A DNA stretch of 64,000 bases from Membranipora membranacea. Lineage: Eukaryota; Bryozoa; Gymnolaemata; Cheilostomatida; Membraniporidae. A program made the translations under genes and the position numbers. Positions 23,201 through 35,000 of this stretch are shown one piece after another; the first letter of the stretch is position 1; each line of letters opens with the position of its first letter. Location of the stretch: assembly GCA_914767715.1 (NCBI GenBank), contig OU612067.1, positions 31,162,162 to 31,226,161 of the forward strand, read 5' to 3'. Under the pieces are notes generated by a model, which saw only the letters and a list, made by a program, of their open reading frames with translations, was not told the origin of the DNA and did not search any database.

Positions 23201-24661
23201 GACCTTGACTTTCATCTGAAGCAAAACAAGACACTACCAGAAAGAGAAGCCAGATCAATTATACAACAGATTGTTCAGAGTCTTTACTATCTGAACAGGA
23301 GGAAACCGCCGGTCATTCATTATGATCTTAAACCAGGTGAGTGCATTCAAAATCGAACAACTGAGAAAGAAACAGCAGGTAATCATCAATGTAATGATTA
23401 GAATTATAAGATGGCTTACGGAAAAATGCGCAGTAAAACAAATCTGCTTACTTAACATGAGCAAAATAAACTATCTGTTTTCCGTCTCTTCACAATTTTC
23501 AATTTTCTGTTATAAGTGACAACATGGGTAAGGTTTGACCCAAATACCCAGAATTCCAAGTTGATCCTCCTTTACCAGAAGGATATGGGCAACTAAAAAT
23601 GCATTTAAAATAGGTCAAACTTGATTCAGTGCTAACAGACAACACAATTCACTAAGATCAGTTCTGTGTTTTGTTTGTAGGTAACATTTTACTGATGAAG
23701 GGGAAGCAGTGTGGAGAGGTGAAGGTTACGGATTTTGGCTTGAGTAAGCTGATGGATGGAGAGACTTATTCACCAGATCATGGAGTAGATCTCACATCAC
23801 AGGGTGTCGGCACATACTGGTGAGAGGCAGCTTACCAATCCAACATTTCAATCATTGCACCACGAAAAATCTCGACATTGGGAGATTTTCTTCTGTGGTC
23901 TGTCAATCTAATGGCTGTTAAAAGTAGTTTCAGGTTGAGAATTGAGGCAAGAAGATAGATTTCCCCATTATCCTCGTTCCTATTCGGCATGGTTTTTACA
24001 TTGCTTATTCTTCTTACAGGTATTTGCCACCCGAGTGTTTTGTCATAGGAAAGGCACCTCCAAAGATCTCAAGTAAGGTAGATGTGTGGAGTGTGGGAGT
24101 TATCTTCTATCAATGTCTCTATGGGATGAAACCTTTTGGACATAATCAAAGCCAAACTACAATCCTAGAGCAGAATACAATACTCAACGCCAGACAAGTA
24201 GAATTCCCAAATAAACCTTCAGTGTCAGCAGAATGCAAGGTTGGTAAATATGACAGGCTTGCTTACAAGGATGTAGACTGTCTTGACAAACTTTGTTGTC
24301 CCCCCCCCCAAACCAAGCCTGGCAAGACAGCCTAAAAAGGATGATGTTGTCACCAGACCTTAGCGTCGAAATAACTAATTTACCCCCCCCCCCCCCTCCC
24401 AATATAATAAGGGCTTCCCCCAAGAGTAAGACATTTCCGTCTCTGGAGAATGATGTATTGTAATGAATGATGTCAGCCCCCCCCCCCCCCCCTATTTAGG
24501 GAATGACAAAATTTAACATCGCGTTTTTTGTGTTCCAGGAGTTCATCAAAGCCTGTCTTCAGTACAACAAGGATCATCGTCCGGACGCTCTACAACTGGC
24601 CAACTTCGATTATTTAAAACCTGCACACATGAGGGGCAAGAAAAACATCAACTTTGACTGA
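14246..24661 (+). CDS. TLK: Tousled-like serine/threonine kinase (TLK), complete
   Basis: Exons, all phase-consistent: 14246-14311, 14690-14935, 15775-15847, 15992-16044, 16262-16333, 16498-16629, 16871-16900, 17719-17811, 18156-18290, 19544-19680, 19935-20063, 20769-20933, 21173-21254, 22246-22337, 23077-23336, 23681-23819, 24020-24239, 24539-24661; about 748 residues, the usual TLK length. The N-terminal third is Ser-rich and basic, the middle is charged coiled-coil ([20 protein letters not shown] onward, with [11 protein letters not shown]), and the C-terminal third is a kinase: glycine loop LGRGGFSEV, Lys in VACKIH (about 484), HYDLKP (Asp about 585), TDFGLSK (Asp about 606), and the TLK-specific GTYWYLPPECF. 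TLKs are nuclear kinases that phosphorylate the histone chaperone ASF1 and act in chromatin assembly during S phase. An alternative start is ATG 14684, which skips the first exon. AATAAA at 25064-25069 is a likely poly(A) signal. Confidence 0.93.
17158..17326. repeat. two imperfect ~80-bp direct repeats with CCAAT/ATTGG words
   Basis: Within a TLK intron, two units share CAATGCGTTG(G)CTCTGATT and then AGCCAA...GAGCCA...TTGG(C/T)TAGTTT(T)CCAGG. Each unit is itself partly self-complementary. A related stretch (GTTGGCTCTGATCTGATCGG) sits at the far right of the window near 63947, so this is a dispersed repeat family. Confidence 0.6.
18364..18550. mobile_element. 187-bp MITE-like inverted-repeat element in TLK intron
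   Basis: Ends GCATCAGGTGTTGTCG and its near-perfect reverse complement (about 30 bp terminal inverted repeats, one mismatch), with further partial pairing inward. No open frame. I could not find a convincing target-site duplication. It lies in the intron 18291-19543. Confidence 0.7.
18845..19196. mobile_element. 352-bp foldback MITE-like element in TLK intron
   Basis: Two diverged arms of about 120 bp: the left begins CACTTAAACCACTGCTGCCA, the right is its reverse complement ending TGGCAGCAGTAGTTTAAGTG, with matching inner blocks (CACCTAATG.GCAAATAAT). It is about 300 bp from the previous inverted-repeat element, in the same intron. No coding capacity. Confidence 0.7.
20029..20590 (+). repeat. 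39-bp minisatellite spanning the 5' splice site of a TLK exon
   Basis: About fourteen and a half units of 37-39 bp, each beginning GTACCTGGCACTCC or a variant (GTACAAAGCACTCC), then AGACCGCAACACCACA and GTAA. The first unit is the last 35 coding bases of the exon 19935-20063 plus its donor GTAAGT. Most later units repeat that donor exactly (ACCACA|GTAAGTAC), giving a ladder of identical 5' splice sites at 39-bp (13-codon) spacing. Confidence 0.95.
24249..24335. repeat. inverted repeat of the dispersed CTGTCTTGACAA motif
   Basis: Within the last TLK intron, AGACTGTCTTGACAAACTTTGTT and, after a poly-C run, AAACCAAGCCTGGCAAGACAG face each other. It matches the motif copies near 6625, 11356, 19749, 48046 and 61930. 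Confidence 0.6.
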
Positions 24662-26497
24662 TTAGGTATGGTAGAAGCAGAAAGAGGCAGTGAGAAACGG
24701 AAGAAGGCATTGGTAGAAACACCACACCCAGAAGGAGGGCACAGCTTTAAAGAGTAACATATGCTTGTTTTTTTTTTCAATTTTCTGATGCGCAATTTTT
24801 GATGGCACTTTATTCAAATTTCAGAAGGTTGATTCTGACTTCTGTCTTGAATGAATTCAACGTTGGTTTTATCCTTGATATCACATATCAAGGTTCCATA
24901 TTAACGAGTCCATATTAACGAGTCCATATTAATGTATTTCTGTTGTTTGCACTGTCATGTATACTGACAACAACCACAGAAAATTCCACTTTGGTGACGC
25001 AAACACTCGAAAACTTTCCAGAAGGCGGGGATGTTCCGAGAACACCTTTTGAGGGGTTTTATTAATAAAGGTCAATTTCAGTGTTGTGCAGTTACCATTT
25101 CATAATGTATCTATCTAATGTCTAAGTCTATCTCTATCTCTTTGCTAGCTGATATATGAATTGACATGAATTTGTCGGTTAATAACATTGAGAGTCTTTC
25201 TACTATTTTTGACTTATTATATGACTTGTGTAATTGTATTGGATAATTTTCTGCTCATATTTGTGGTAATAAATGCATTAAAGAAGAGTGGTAACTCAAA
25301 ATACTGTCTGATTGTAGAGTAGGTATGAGACAACAACTCCGAATGAAACCATAAAATTACATTACACTCTTTGAAGGTTTTGCAAATCACTAGATTGAAT
25401 TTCAAAACAAATTGCGTATATATATAAAGAATTCATGAACCCGACCAATGTAACAGGACAAATGAGGTCATGTAACAGGACAAATAGGTATTTCACATAT
25501 TAACAACTTAAAAGGTTATTCCAAAGTCCACATGCACCCAGTTTGTAACTTCCTATATTAAAGTGATTCAAAATGACGAAGCTTTTCGAACTAGTGCATG
25601 TTATGGACAGACGACAGACACTACTCACGTAGCCAGCAAGAACAATTGACAGCGAGCCATATATCGATGGCAATTTCAACATCGATGGTAGTGATAGCGT
25701 CATATCACTCGTTGTGCTACTGTGACAGGCTGGAGGAGGGGGGATGGGTTGATGAGGCACGAGTCTAGAGGGCTACGACTTATGGTCTGTGTATGTCAAG
25801 GTTTCTTTTCTGCATGTCAATTGTCAACCTTATGGTATGGTTGGATTTATTACCGTCAGTGTTAAAACATGCCACATAATTACGTGTTCATGATAGTAAA
25901 GTGAAAGGGTGGTATGCGAACATGTGTGGTAAACAAAATACGATAAAATATCATGAACCTTTCAACAAACGATTTGTATCTGATCAGAGGTCATAATATG
26001 AGCACCATGTGACCTTTGACTTCGAGGTAACTATTATCCTCAGAGAATGACATAATTGTTGTCAACGATTATCAAAATTTTTACTTAATTTTAAAACCAA
26101 CATAGTTTATGTTCGGGCTGAGCCCTAAGTTGCAAAGTATCACCTAGCTATGCTCTTATTTGAGGTATTAAATTCAATGAAGAGAAATGGCAACTCCAAC
26201 ACAATGCTTGGTGCAATCAAGCTAAATTTTCCAAATGCTCTTTTGAATAGACAACTCCATATTTAATTAAAATATTTATGTCATTCTTTGAATGCACACA
26301 CAAAACTCTGAATTTAAGTTCATTACTGTTTCAGAATCGGATAAAACAAATATTCAAATTTGGAAACCGTTCAACAAGCATTGTTTCAACTTTTTGTAAC
26401 TTCAACTAGTCTGACTTAGCAGCAAAGCAGTCTGACTTAGCTCTTTTGCTAGCGGATAAAACGGCCGTTTATTCGGTAACCGAGTGACATTTTGACA
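24662..26497. other. intergenic: TLK 3' flank to GGM gene A
   Basis: Contains the TLK 3' UTR (poly(A) signal 25064-25069), a threefold short direct repeat ATTAACGAGTCCAT at 24900-24936 and a doubled GTAACAGGACAAAT near 25450-25485. No supported exon. Confidence 0.5.
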
Positions 26498-28221
26498 ATG
26501 CCTCCTTTACCATGTACTGAGCTGCCGGAGACGTTACCCGCTGATCCTTCTGAGCAGACAGCGAATCTTATAATGGAACCTGCATGGATTACCTTAAATG
26601 TAACATTCGGTGTGATAGCTGTCGTCAGTATCGTATCGCTTATTATATTGCTGACAATGTGCACAGGGTGTTATCAGAGTAAGTTCCCTGCTGGTCAGAT
26701 GATGACCACTCGCGATTAACTAATATATTTATTGCTGAAATCAGCGGCATGGAGAGGTTTGTGTGCTGCAACTTTGTTGAAAGGGCTTATGCTTCTCCCT
26801 ATATACAGATTGCAAATAGAAGAACGGCTTGCCTGTTGCTCAAATTAATAATGCCCTGACAATCTCAGTCTAACAAGGATTACTCAGAACTTACAAGGAT
26901 TGTGATAAACTAGAGTTCAATTTTTGTGAGGCTGACTTTTTGCAAATGAAGTGAGCTTTAATATTGAGTGAAAGTTTGTAAGCCTATTGATCCAGCTGTC
27001 GTAAACGCACCTTCATTTTTTGATTATCTAGATGAGCAGAGATATCTGACGTTTGAAGAAAGGGATAAAATACGAGAGAAGAGGGAGTTGGCGTTCAAGG
27101 CCAGAAAGAGAGAGAAGGCCGAACGATGGAGGGCAGGTAAGAGCCGATAGTCTAGCCCCAAACTACACCTCCTAAATTCCATGTTAAAGAAATCGGGATC
27201 AGTTTCTGAATCTAATTGGCCACCGAATTCAGGATCTAGGGTATTCCAATATAAAGCCACTTCCAGATTGGAGGATTTATTTTGTTTGTAATTCACCAGC
27301 TGACTGAACGGGGCGGCGGGGGCGAAAGTCTAGGAGGCTCAAACTAGACTGTGCACAGTTCTGAGTGTTGAGGCCAATCCTTATTGAACAAAACCAAAGG
27401 ATTCAACCCAACCCATGCCAATACATTCTCTAATTGCCTTTGTCTAACAAGGAATTCAAATTAATCCCATAATAATTATGGGATTTAGCACCAAACTTAC
27501 AGAATAGTTTAGATACTATCACCACTGATAGTGGGTAGAGTTTTTGTTAGCTAACTTTGAATTTATCTTTTTCAAGACGATGTGAATTGGCAAACATTAC
27601 TCACATTATAAACAAAAGAAAGAACGAGCAAATGCTAGACTTCTCCAGGGTAGAATGGTGTAACGAGTTGTAGCGAAGCCGAAAGTCATTGTTATTCTCT
27701 CATCCCATCATTTCGATCTATTTTTATTTTAAACAGCAACAGGATGTCCACAACAAGAAGACTTTCATTACTATGAAGAAGTAGCTGTGGACAACACAGT
27801 AGCCGTACCCACACATTTTAACAATCGGGTTGCACCGCTGCAGCCAGAGAGTAGGCGTCAATCACACCCAGCATATTTCGCTCAGGGCAGCGGTGGTTGT
27901 GTAGTGATGGTACAGCAACCGCTTCAGATAGCCAGACCAGCATCACAACTGAGTTTGGGTGGAATGGGATTCGGAGGTGCCCCGTTGCCTTTTGGAATGC
28001 AGTCTAGTATGATGGGGGTGGGCGGAGGAAAAGGTGGAGGAATGGGCGGTGGAATTGGCGGTTCAATGGGCGGTGGAATGGGCGGAGGGATGGGCGGTGG
28101 AATGGGCGGTAGAATGGGCAATGGAATGAACGGTGGAATGGGCGGTGGGCATATGAGTGCTATGATGATGAACCCTATGACGACCCAAATGATGCACAGT
28201 CGGCAAGGAATGTTATTTTAG
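26498..28221 (+). CDS. membrane-anchored Gly-Met-repeat protein A, unknown function
   Basis: Three exons, 26498-26678, 26996-27136 and 27737-28221 (TAG), with matching phase-1 junctions, give about 268 residues. I do not recognise the family. The N-terminus (about 30 residues, one Cys) has no signal peptide and leads into one strong membrane segment at about 31-53, ending LLTMCTGCYQ with two juxtamembrane Cys that could be lipidated. Exon 2 adds a highly charged helix (LTFEERDKIREKRELAFKA). Exon 3 has a Gln/Pro-containing part, then GGGMGGGMGGGM repeats and a Met-rich end (MMMNPMTTQMMHSRQGMLF). With no cleaved signal, an N-out/C-in anchor is likely, placing the repeats in the cytosol (inference). 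Poly(A) signals AATAAA at 28286 and 28297. Gene B next door shares its plan. The exon 2 acceptor has a weak pyrimidine tract. Confidence 0.75.
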
Positions 28222-28785
28222 ACATTCCATGACTGAGTTTTCTATACAATTGATATACAATTGATTCGTTCTTTTTTGCACTCAAAATAAATTTCTAATA
28301 AAATCACAGACCCAACTTGAAGCAAACGCCTCTCATTGATTCCTTGGGCAAGCCCGTCCCTAAACTTACTGAATCCGATGTTCTTGATTGTCATGCTCTT
28401 GGTAATTCTTGTGACCACTGATATGTATAAGCTATACCTCAGCAGTAAGGTACACCCATAAACATATTATATAGATAAATAGTATGAATAGTATTTAATA
28501 GAGCAGGAAAGCCGAGAGAAAGCAACTCATAGAGATAATAGAGAATGTCCATTGAGCTTGGCATTATGCGCATAGAACATTGTGCTTCTTCCCATTGTCA
28601 TATTTTTACAATTTATTTGTGGAAAACAATAGTTTGAAGAGCTTTAACCCTGACACCAAACTCAACAGCATTTAACAAAAAATACGAGCGAAGGAGAACT
28701 CTCATTACACGGATCTCATGATTTTAGAACAGTGTATCATTGAGAAACTGAAAACATGTAAAACTCTTCATAAACTGTCTGAACA
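28222..28785. other. spacer between GGM genes A and B
   Basis: 560 bp holding the 3' UTR and two poly(A) signals of gene A and presumably the promoter of gene B. No exon seen. Confidence 0.5.
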
Positions 28786-30653
28786 ATGATCGAAGCAACT
28801 GGAGTAACAGTCACTGCAGGAATTGTATCTGTCATCGCAATATGTTCACTAGTTCTGGCGGTAATCAACTGTTGTCCTAAACGTAAGTAAACTATGATTA
28901 TGCATAATGATCGATAAATCTTAACTCTGCCTAATGGTAGTTATGCCCTCAAATATGCTTTTCCTCTCCTCCTGGCTTGCTTTTGCTCTGCAATGATAGA
29001 TATAATGAAGCACAATTATAGGATAGTAACCAAGCACCAAATGTCATCACTCATTCGCCTTGATGTTCAAACTGAAATAAAGGAGGGGGGGTGATATGGG
29101 AGGTACGGGGGACCAATATACCTTAAACACGGAGATAGGTCAGCCAATCTAGCCAATGGTTGTCCCTCTGTTCAAAGGTGATCCTTGGATAATTGGTTCA
29201 ACTTCCTTCCTGTGTGAGAATTCCGTATTTCAGTTCACACAGTATTTATCCTAAGATGAATGGCCCGCACTACGAAACTAGCTGATGTTTATCACCAGTA
29301 TCAACACTATTTCCCTATACTTTTAAGCCGCTTCTCAATAGTTTAAAAAAGAACATTGAGTAAGATAACATTATGGATCTCTGACAAATGAAACTTGTTC
29401 CATCGTATTTAGAAATCAGTTTCTCACTTTTTTGAAAAACACACCTTTAAAGTGGTATGTGAGCAGTCAGTGACGAGTTGCCGTCTTATGTTATGATGTA
29501 AAATATGTGCCATCACTAAATACCCTCGTACATACATTGGACTTGAGCTGGTGAGGTAGTTGATACCATATTCATACATATCACTCAAATAGTTGCTTAT
29601 CTTTTGTAGCAAAGGGTGGCGACGATTATGGTGACTATGGCGCCTATGGTGATAATTATGACTATGACCAAGGACCTCCTCCTCCTCGTGGGATGAACCA
29701 AGTTGCTCCTGCGCCCCCACCAGTCATGCCTCTAAGAGCTATGTCAAGTCAGCACATGGTAGGAGGAGGTATGGGTGGAGGAATGGGCGGTGGAATGGGC
29801 GGTGGTATGGGCGGAGGAATGGGCGGAGGTGGAATGGGCGGAGGTGGAATGGGCGGAGGTGGAATGGGAGGAGGTGGAATGGGCGGAGGTGGAATGGGAG
29901 GAGGTGGAATGGGTGGAATGGCGGGTAGTCCCTCTATGATGGGAGGTGAGTTTAGCTCAATATGAAAAATACTTGCTTTTGGATACTTTAACTTGAAAAT
30001 TTTGAAATTCCCTTGTTCTAAAATTATAGTATAACGCCAAAACAAGCTATATTGTTTGTGTGTTTGGCAGAGATTTCATTACCTCAGTGTTGAAATATTA
30101 ATGGGAAGGGTGTAATATTATTACATTGTATTTTACTTATTTCTTGCTCATTTTCTTTACAGGTATGGGCGGAGGCATGGGCAGCATGGGTGGTGGTGGA
30201 ATGGACTCAATGGGTATGGGTGGCATGGGTGGAATGATGGGAAACAGAAGTCCAAGCATGATGGGTGGTGTTGGAATGGGCGGTATGGGAATGGGTATGG
30301 ACCCAATGATGCAGGCACAAATGAGTATGGGTGGAATGGGTATGGGTGGTATGGGTATGGGCATGCAGCCCATAGGAATGGCAGGCATGATGACCCCATC
30401 ACCAGTAGCAGTCATGGATCCCATGATGATGGGTGGTATGGGAATGGGTGGTATGGGGATGGGTGGTATGGGAATGGGCGGAATGGCTATGAGTCCAATG
30501 GGTGGTATGGGTATGGGTGGGGTGAGTCCAATGGCAATGGGTGGTATGGCAGGTGGAGTAAGACCAAGCGGAATGATGCTAGTCCAGCCTCAGCAGTCGA
30601 TGTTTGGACCAGGTAAGAACCGTATCCCATACAGAAAAAAACATGAGACATGA
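28786..30653 (+). CDS. membrane-anchored Gly-Met-repeat protein B, unknown function
   Basis: Exons 28786-28882, 29610-29945 and 30163-30653 join in phase 1 each time and give about 307 residues. The start is a membrane segment within residues 8-28, followed directly by NCCPK (two adjacent Cys). Then come an Asp/Tyr-rich stretch (DDYGDYGAYGDNYDYD), a Pro-rich stretch (PPPPRGMNQVAPAPPP), and GGGMGGGGM-type repeats running to the end with MGMGGMGMG variants and motifs SPSMMGG and DPMM. The intron right after the membrane segment and Cys is at the same place and phase as in gene A, so the two are tandem paralogues. At 30612 the reading frame crosses a perfect donor (CCAG|GTAAGA), so the true last exon may lie further right; the model given reads on to TGA at 30651. 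Function unknown. Confidence 0.75.
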
Positions 30654-32082
30654 TTTGTGTCTTTTTGCAAGTTACCTAGAATGGTGTTAAATTTTCACCA
30701 TCTTATATAAAGATAATGAAGTACAGCCAGATCCCATGGACTTTATCTTTGTACACATCTTCTTGAGGAGTTTATTAGAAATGGTTAGTCCTTATAAATG
30801 TGAGGGGGAGAGTTCTGTTAACCAAAGAAATCCTAACAACTCGTAGTCTATTTGAAATTCAATATACTAGCAAGATGTGAATCATTGTAGTCCTATTGGC
30901 CACCATACGGTTAGTGCACCATCCTTGAGTCAACCAAGACTGTGCTCACAGCTTGTCCTGGTTTAGCTTCATTAGCAAAGGTATCAAATTTTTCATTCAA
31001 ATTGTAGTAATGATGTAGACGTTCAAGCGAACCGTAGGATCTGACAGCCAGGGAGATCGACGGCGTACAACCGCCGGCATACAATCGATGGCGCGCAATC
31101 GACGGCTTACAATTTTAAAGTTTCGTTGTATCCATGTTAATAGTCCCCCTGTCTAGATATTCTCTGTGTATATTGTATATTCATGTACTATTTTATTAAC
31201 TGAAGATGCTATTTATATACAGTGTAGTCAAATAAATACAGATTAGAAAACAGCCTCAAAAAGTTTATACGCTGGTTTGATCGAATGAATCACCATCAAT
31301 ATACAGATTAAGCAAAAGCCATTCTGAAATTCTGTCACAATGCCTACTAATTTCACGATGTTACTCTAGCTAGGTAATAAATAATGAAGTGGACTGTTGG
31401 TTATTTATTGTGGTTGTCCTTGTATTTACTTCGCTTCTACAATTATGTTCAATAAGTTGGCCATCTAGCAACAATCGTATGCCATTTAAGTTTTTCTACC
31501 AATGAATAATAGTTGAAACTAATAAGTTTGAGGTTCAAGCCTTGGATTTTTAAAACCATTATTTAATCATTATGAATTTAATTTAGTCTATGGCTGAATT
31601 TTGATTGACACAAAGCAATGCCAAGACCACTAAAACTGCTGTGATTTGAAAAGGCAATATGATAGTCCAATGAGAATGCTTCATTCTCGCCATCTGTATT
31701 TTATTGGGGGGGTGGGGGTTCCCTGCCCGATTAGGTTCACCTGAGACTTAAACGCCGAGGTTCCTGTGCTGCTCAAAAGACCTAAAATTGATGACTTTTG
31801 TTTGTTGCGTTTCAGTGGAAAGTCACGTTTCAGTATGATTTCTCTATGACTAAGAGAGCTTTGAACTCTCATATTATGATGTCAGGTACTATTAGACCAA
31901 TGAACTAAACTAAACTAAACTACTCAAACACAGAAACCATTATGCCAAACAATTCAGAAAGAATGTGTAGAAGAGTTGCGTTGTTGGTTTAGTTAAACTT
32001 TCTCTTTCCTTACCCTGATCTTTTAACAACACATGTGAAATAATACACATTTGAGTCTGTCAAGTCAAAGGACAGGGACAAA
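30654..32082. other. intergenic: GGM gene B to PLP enzyme 1
   Basis: No supported exon. Contains a GC-rich 14-bp tandem repeat at 31056-31111 and an otherwise AT-rich background. A short terminal exon for gene B cannot be excluded. Confidence 0.45.
31056..31111. repeat. four tandem 14-bp GC-rich units
   Basis: Units ATCGACGGCGTACA, ACCGCCGGCATACA, ATCGATGGCGCGCA and ATCGACGGCTTACA in exact register. They are an island of CpG-rich sequence in an AT-rich intergenic region. No function assigned. Confidence 0.85.
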
Positions 32083-35000
32083 ATGGCAAAGGGAAAGAAA
32101 TCACCATTCATTGCCAAAGTTGACACCAGTAAACGTGAGCTAGAACCAGCTAATCAAACACAGAAGTGCAATGAAGGTGAAGGTCCAAACCTGTCCCCGA
32201 TGGAGAAGGGCAAATACAAACCATGTGCAGAAGTAGGCTTGTTAGATGAACCAACTGAGACCAGCTACACGACAGCTATGAGGTATGTCTACAACAATCT
32301 GACTGATAAAGGTAAAGAAATACCATCAGCTTTCGGAAATCGTCGAATGACTTACGCTGACTATGTCGCCTCAGGTAGAAGCCTAACATTTGTTGAATCT
32401 TACATTAACAAGTATGTGAGCGGCTACTACGGCAATACACATACCTCAACTTCATATGCTTCAATACAAACGAGTCGCCTCCGAGATGACGCAAAGGACA
32501 TCATTCGTAAATGCTGCAATACATCAACAGATGACGCGGTGATATTTTGTGGCAGCGGGTCGACGGCTGCGATACACAAATTGATTGCAGTTCTTGGATT
32601 AAATGAAAAGAAACAGGCTAGGAAGACATTAGTACTCATTGGACCTTATGAGCACCATTCTAACATTCTGCCCTGGAAGGAAACAGGAGCACAGATAATT
32701 AGGATAAGCGAGGGGTTACATGGAGAGTTTGGGGTAGAGCAGCTCGCTCCTCTGTTGGCAAAGTATAACGAAAAAGAATGGAGGGTGGTAAGTTACATTG
32801 ACAATACTGCGATAAAGATAACCACTGTATAGTTGAAAGAAATTTCAGCAGAATTCCCAATGAATCTACCCACTGCCCATGGTTATTTTCGGCTGATGCT
32901 TCAATCACCTTCATATCATTAGCCATCAACTGCTCAGTGCATTAAAGAGCTCATTACCCAACACCTAACCCCATTCAAAACTTTACAGTTCAGATTCATC
33001 TTATGAAGGGCGAATCTTTGTCTGAAAAAGTAAATATTCAATATCGCCGCAAAACCTTGAGTAAGGTGGAAGTGCAAACCAGTGGAATAAAGCGCATAGC
33101 CCAATTCGTAGCTGTGGAACACCTAGGTCATATCATCTTCCATTTTTGCTATAAGCTTAAAGTTATTGCCATACCGGAATGAGCCAAAGTAGGGCGATAC
33201 TAGACACAACCTACCCTACCCTACCCTACCAACCCTACAAACATACCCAACATAAAATATACATATTTGTATTTTGAACTCACCTTAACACTGCAGCTCT
33301 TTACATTTTAGCTGGGGACGTTCAGCGCTTGTAGTAATGTGACTGGAATACTGGTGGACACGAACCCCATCTCAAAACTTATGCATGAGCACAACGCTAT
33401 GGTTTTCTGGGACTATGCCGCCGGAGCTCCTTACCTTAAAATAGATATGAATCCAGCAGATGAACCGTTAGCGTACAAAGATGGCGTCTTCTGCTCCCCA
33501 CATAAATTCGTTGGAGGACCCGGGACTCCCGGGCTGTTAATAGCTAAAAAGAATATGTTTACAAACACAGTACCACACGCTCAGGGTGGCGGGACGGTGC
33601 TGTTCTTGACGCACACAAAACATGTTTATTATGATGATGTTGAGGCTAGGGAAGAGGGAGGAACTCCAGCTATAGTGGAGTCTATCAGAGCTGGACTTGT
33701 TTTTCATCTTAAAGAAGCCATCGGATGCGACAACATTCACAGAAGGGAAGAACATCTGGCACAAAAGGGTCTTGAAGCTCTATCTAAAAATGAGAACATA
33801 ATACTTCTTGGAAGTAAAGTGCTACCCAGGGTGCCAATTTTCTCTTTCTGTGTGAATCACCAATCATCTAAGAAGCTGGTACATCACAACTTTATAGCCT
33901 TGTTACTAAATGACTTGTTTGGGATACAGGCGAGGGGTGGGTGCGCCTGTGCCGGACCGTATGCTCAGGATTTACTAGGGATAGCTGAGGAACTAGCAGA
34001 TGGTACGTTATATTGTGACAAGGTTTTATTGTATTAAAGACCAAGTAAATTAAATTAACGAGGTGAGCACTTTTCATGCAAACTGGCAAAGATCTTTGTT
34101 TTAAATGTGTGATGTAAGTTGGAGCAATGGAAGTAGCCTGCAGAGGCTTGGACTTGTCACCATCATGTTTGGCTTCATATATATATGTGCCACTTACTAG
34201 ATCAAATATGATCCAATTTGCCTGCACCAGTAGAATGGGAACATTGGGAATGTTCGCAAATTGGATCAAACTTGATCTAGCCCCTTACCACCTGGTTACC
34301 ACCTGGTTACCACCTGGTTACCACCTGGTTACCAACAGTCCATCAATCCTGACGCCTTGGTGGGTGATCGCCTACATGTAGTGGCTTTAGTCTATAACAG
34401 AAGAATAGTTTACAGAATACCGTTACACCAAGTGCTTTGATCTACCAACAGTTTTGATACCGATCCTCTGCTGTTAAAACTCACATGAATTGCACGCTGT
34501 CTTTCGCTAAACAGGTTATGTTTTTTGCTAACAAAATTGTTTCCAACTCACGTTTTTCCTCTTTCAGGTATAATGGCTTTCCTGAGTAAGGACGTGAGAC
34601 GTAGCGCCACGGTGGTTAATGCTGACGGGAGCGGCACAGGAGTACCTATGGACAAGGCAATCAAAGAAACAGGTGAACATTCATCATCATCTATCAAATA
34701 TCAACTGAAGATGGTGCATTAGGAGTATATTTGTCACGTACTATAGGCATTAGACTGGGATTCAGTCCAACAATTTGGAGTTATCTACTCAGGTTGCTGG
34801 TTGGTTTGTTTTTTTTTTTTGTTTTTTTTTACACTTTTATTGGCAGTCTATTTGCAAAGACAAGGCCTATTGTGGGAGTTCACTGGTTGGCCTGAATCCC
34901 AGGCTATGTAGGCATATGAAATGAATTTTTTCTATTATTCACATGTTGTAGTTAGCTCTCTAAATCAGATCAATATGTCATATGCAATGGGTAAACGCTT

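Noticed and set aside
29749-30424. Pro-rich proteins on the minus strand opposite the GGM repeats
   Set aside because: They are shadows of Gly-Met repeats read on the wrong strand.
33204-33240. Telomere-like (CTACC)n stretch
   Set aside because: Only three to four units of TACCC and not TTAGGG; too short to mean anything.
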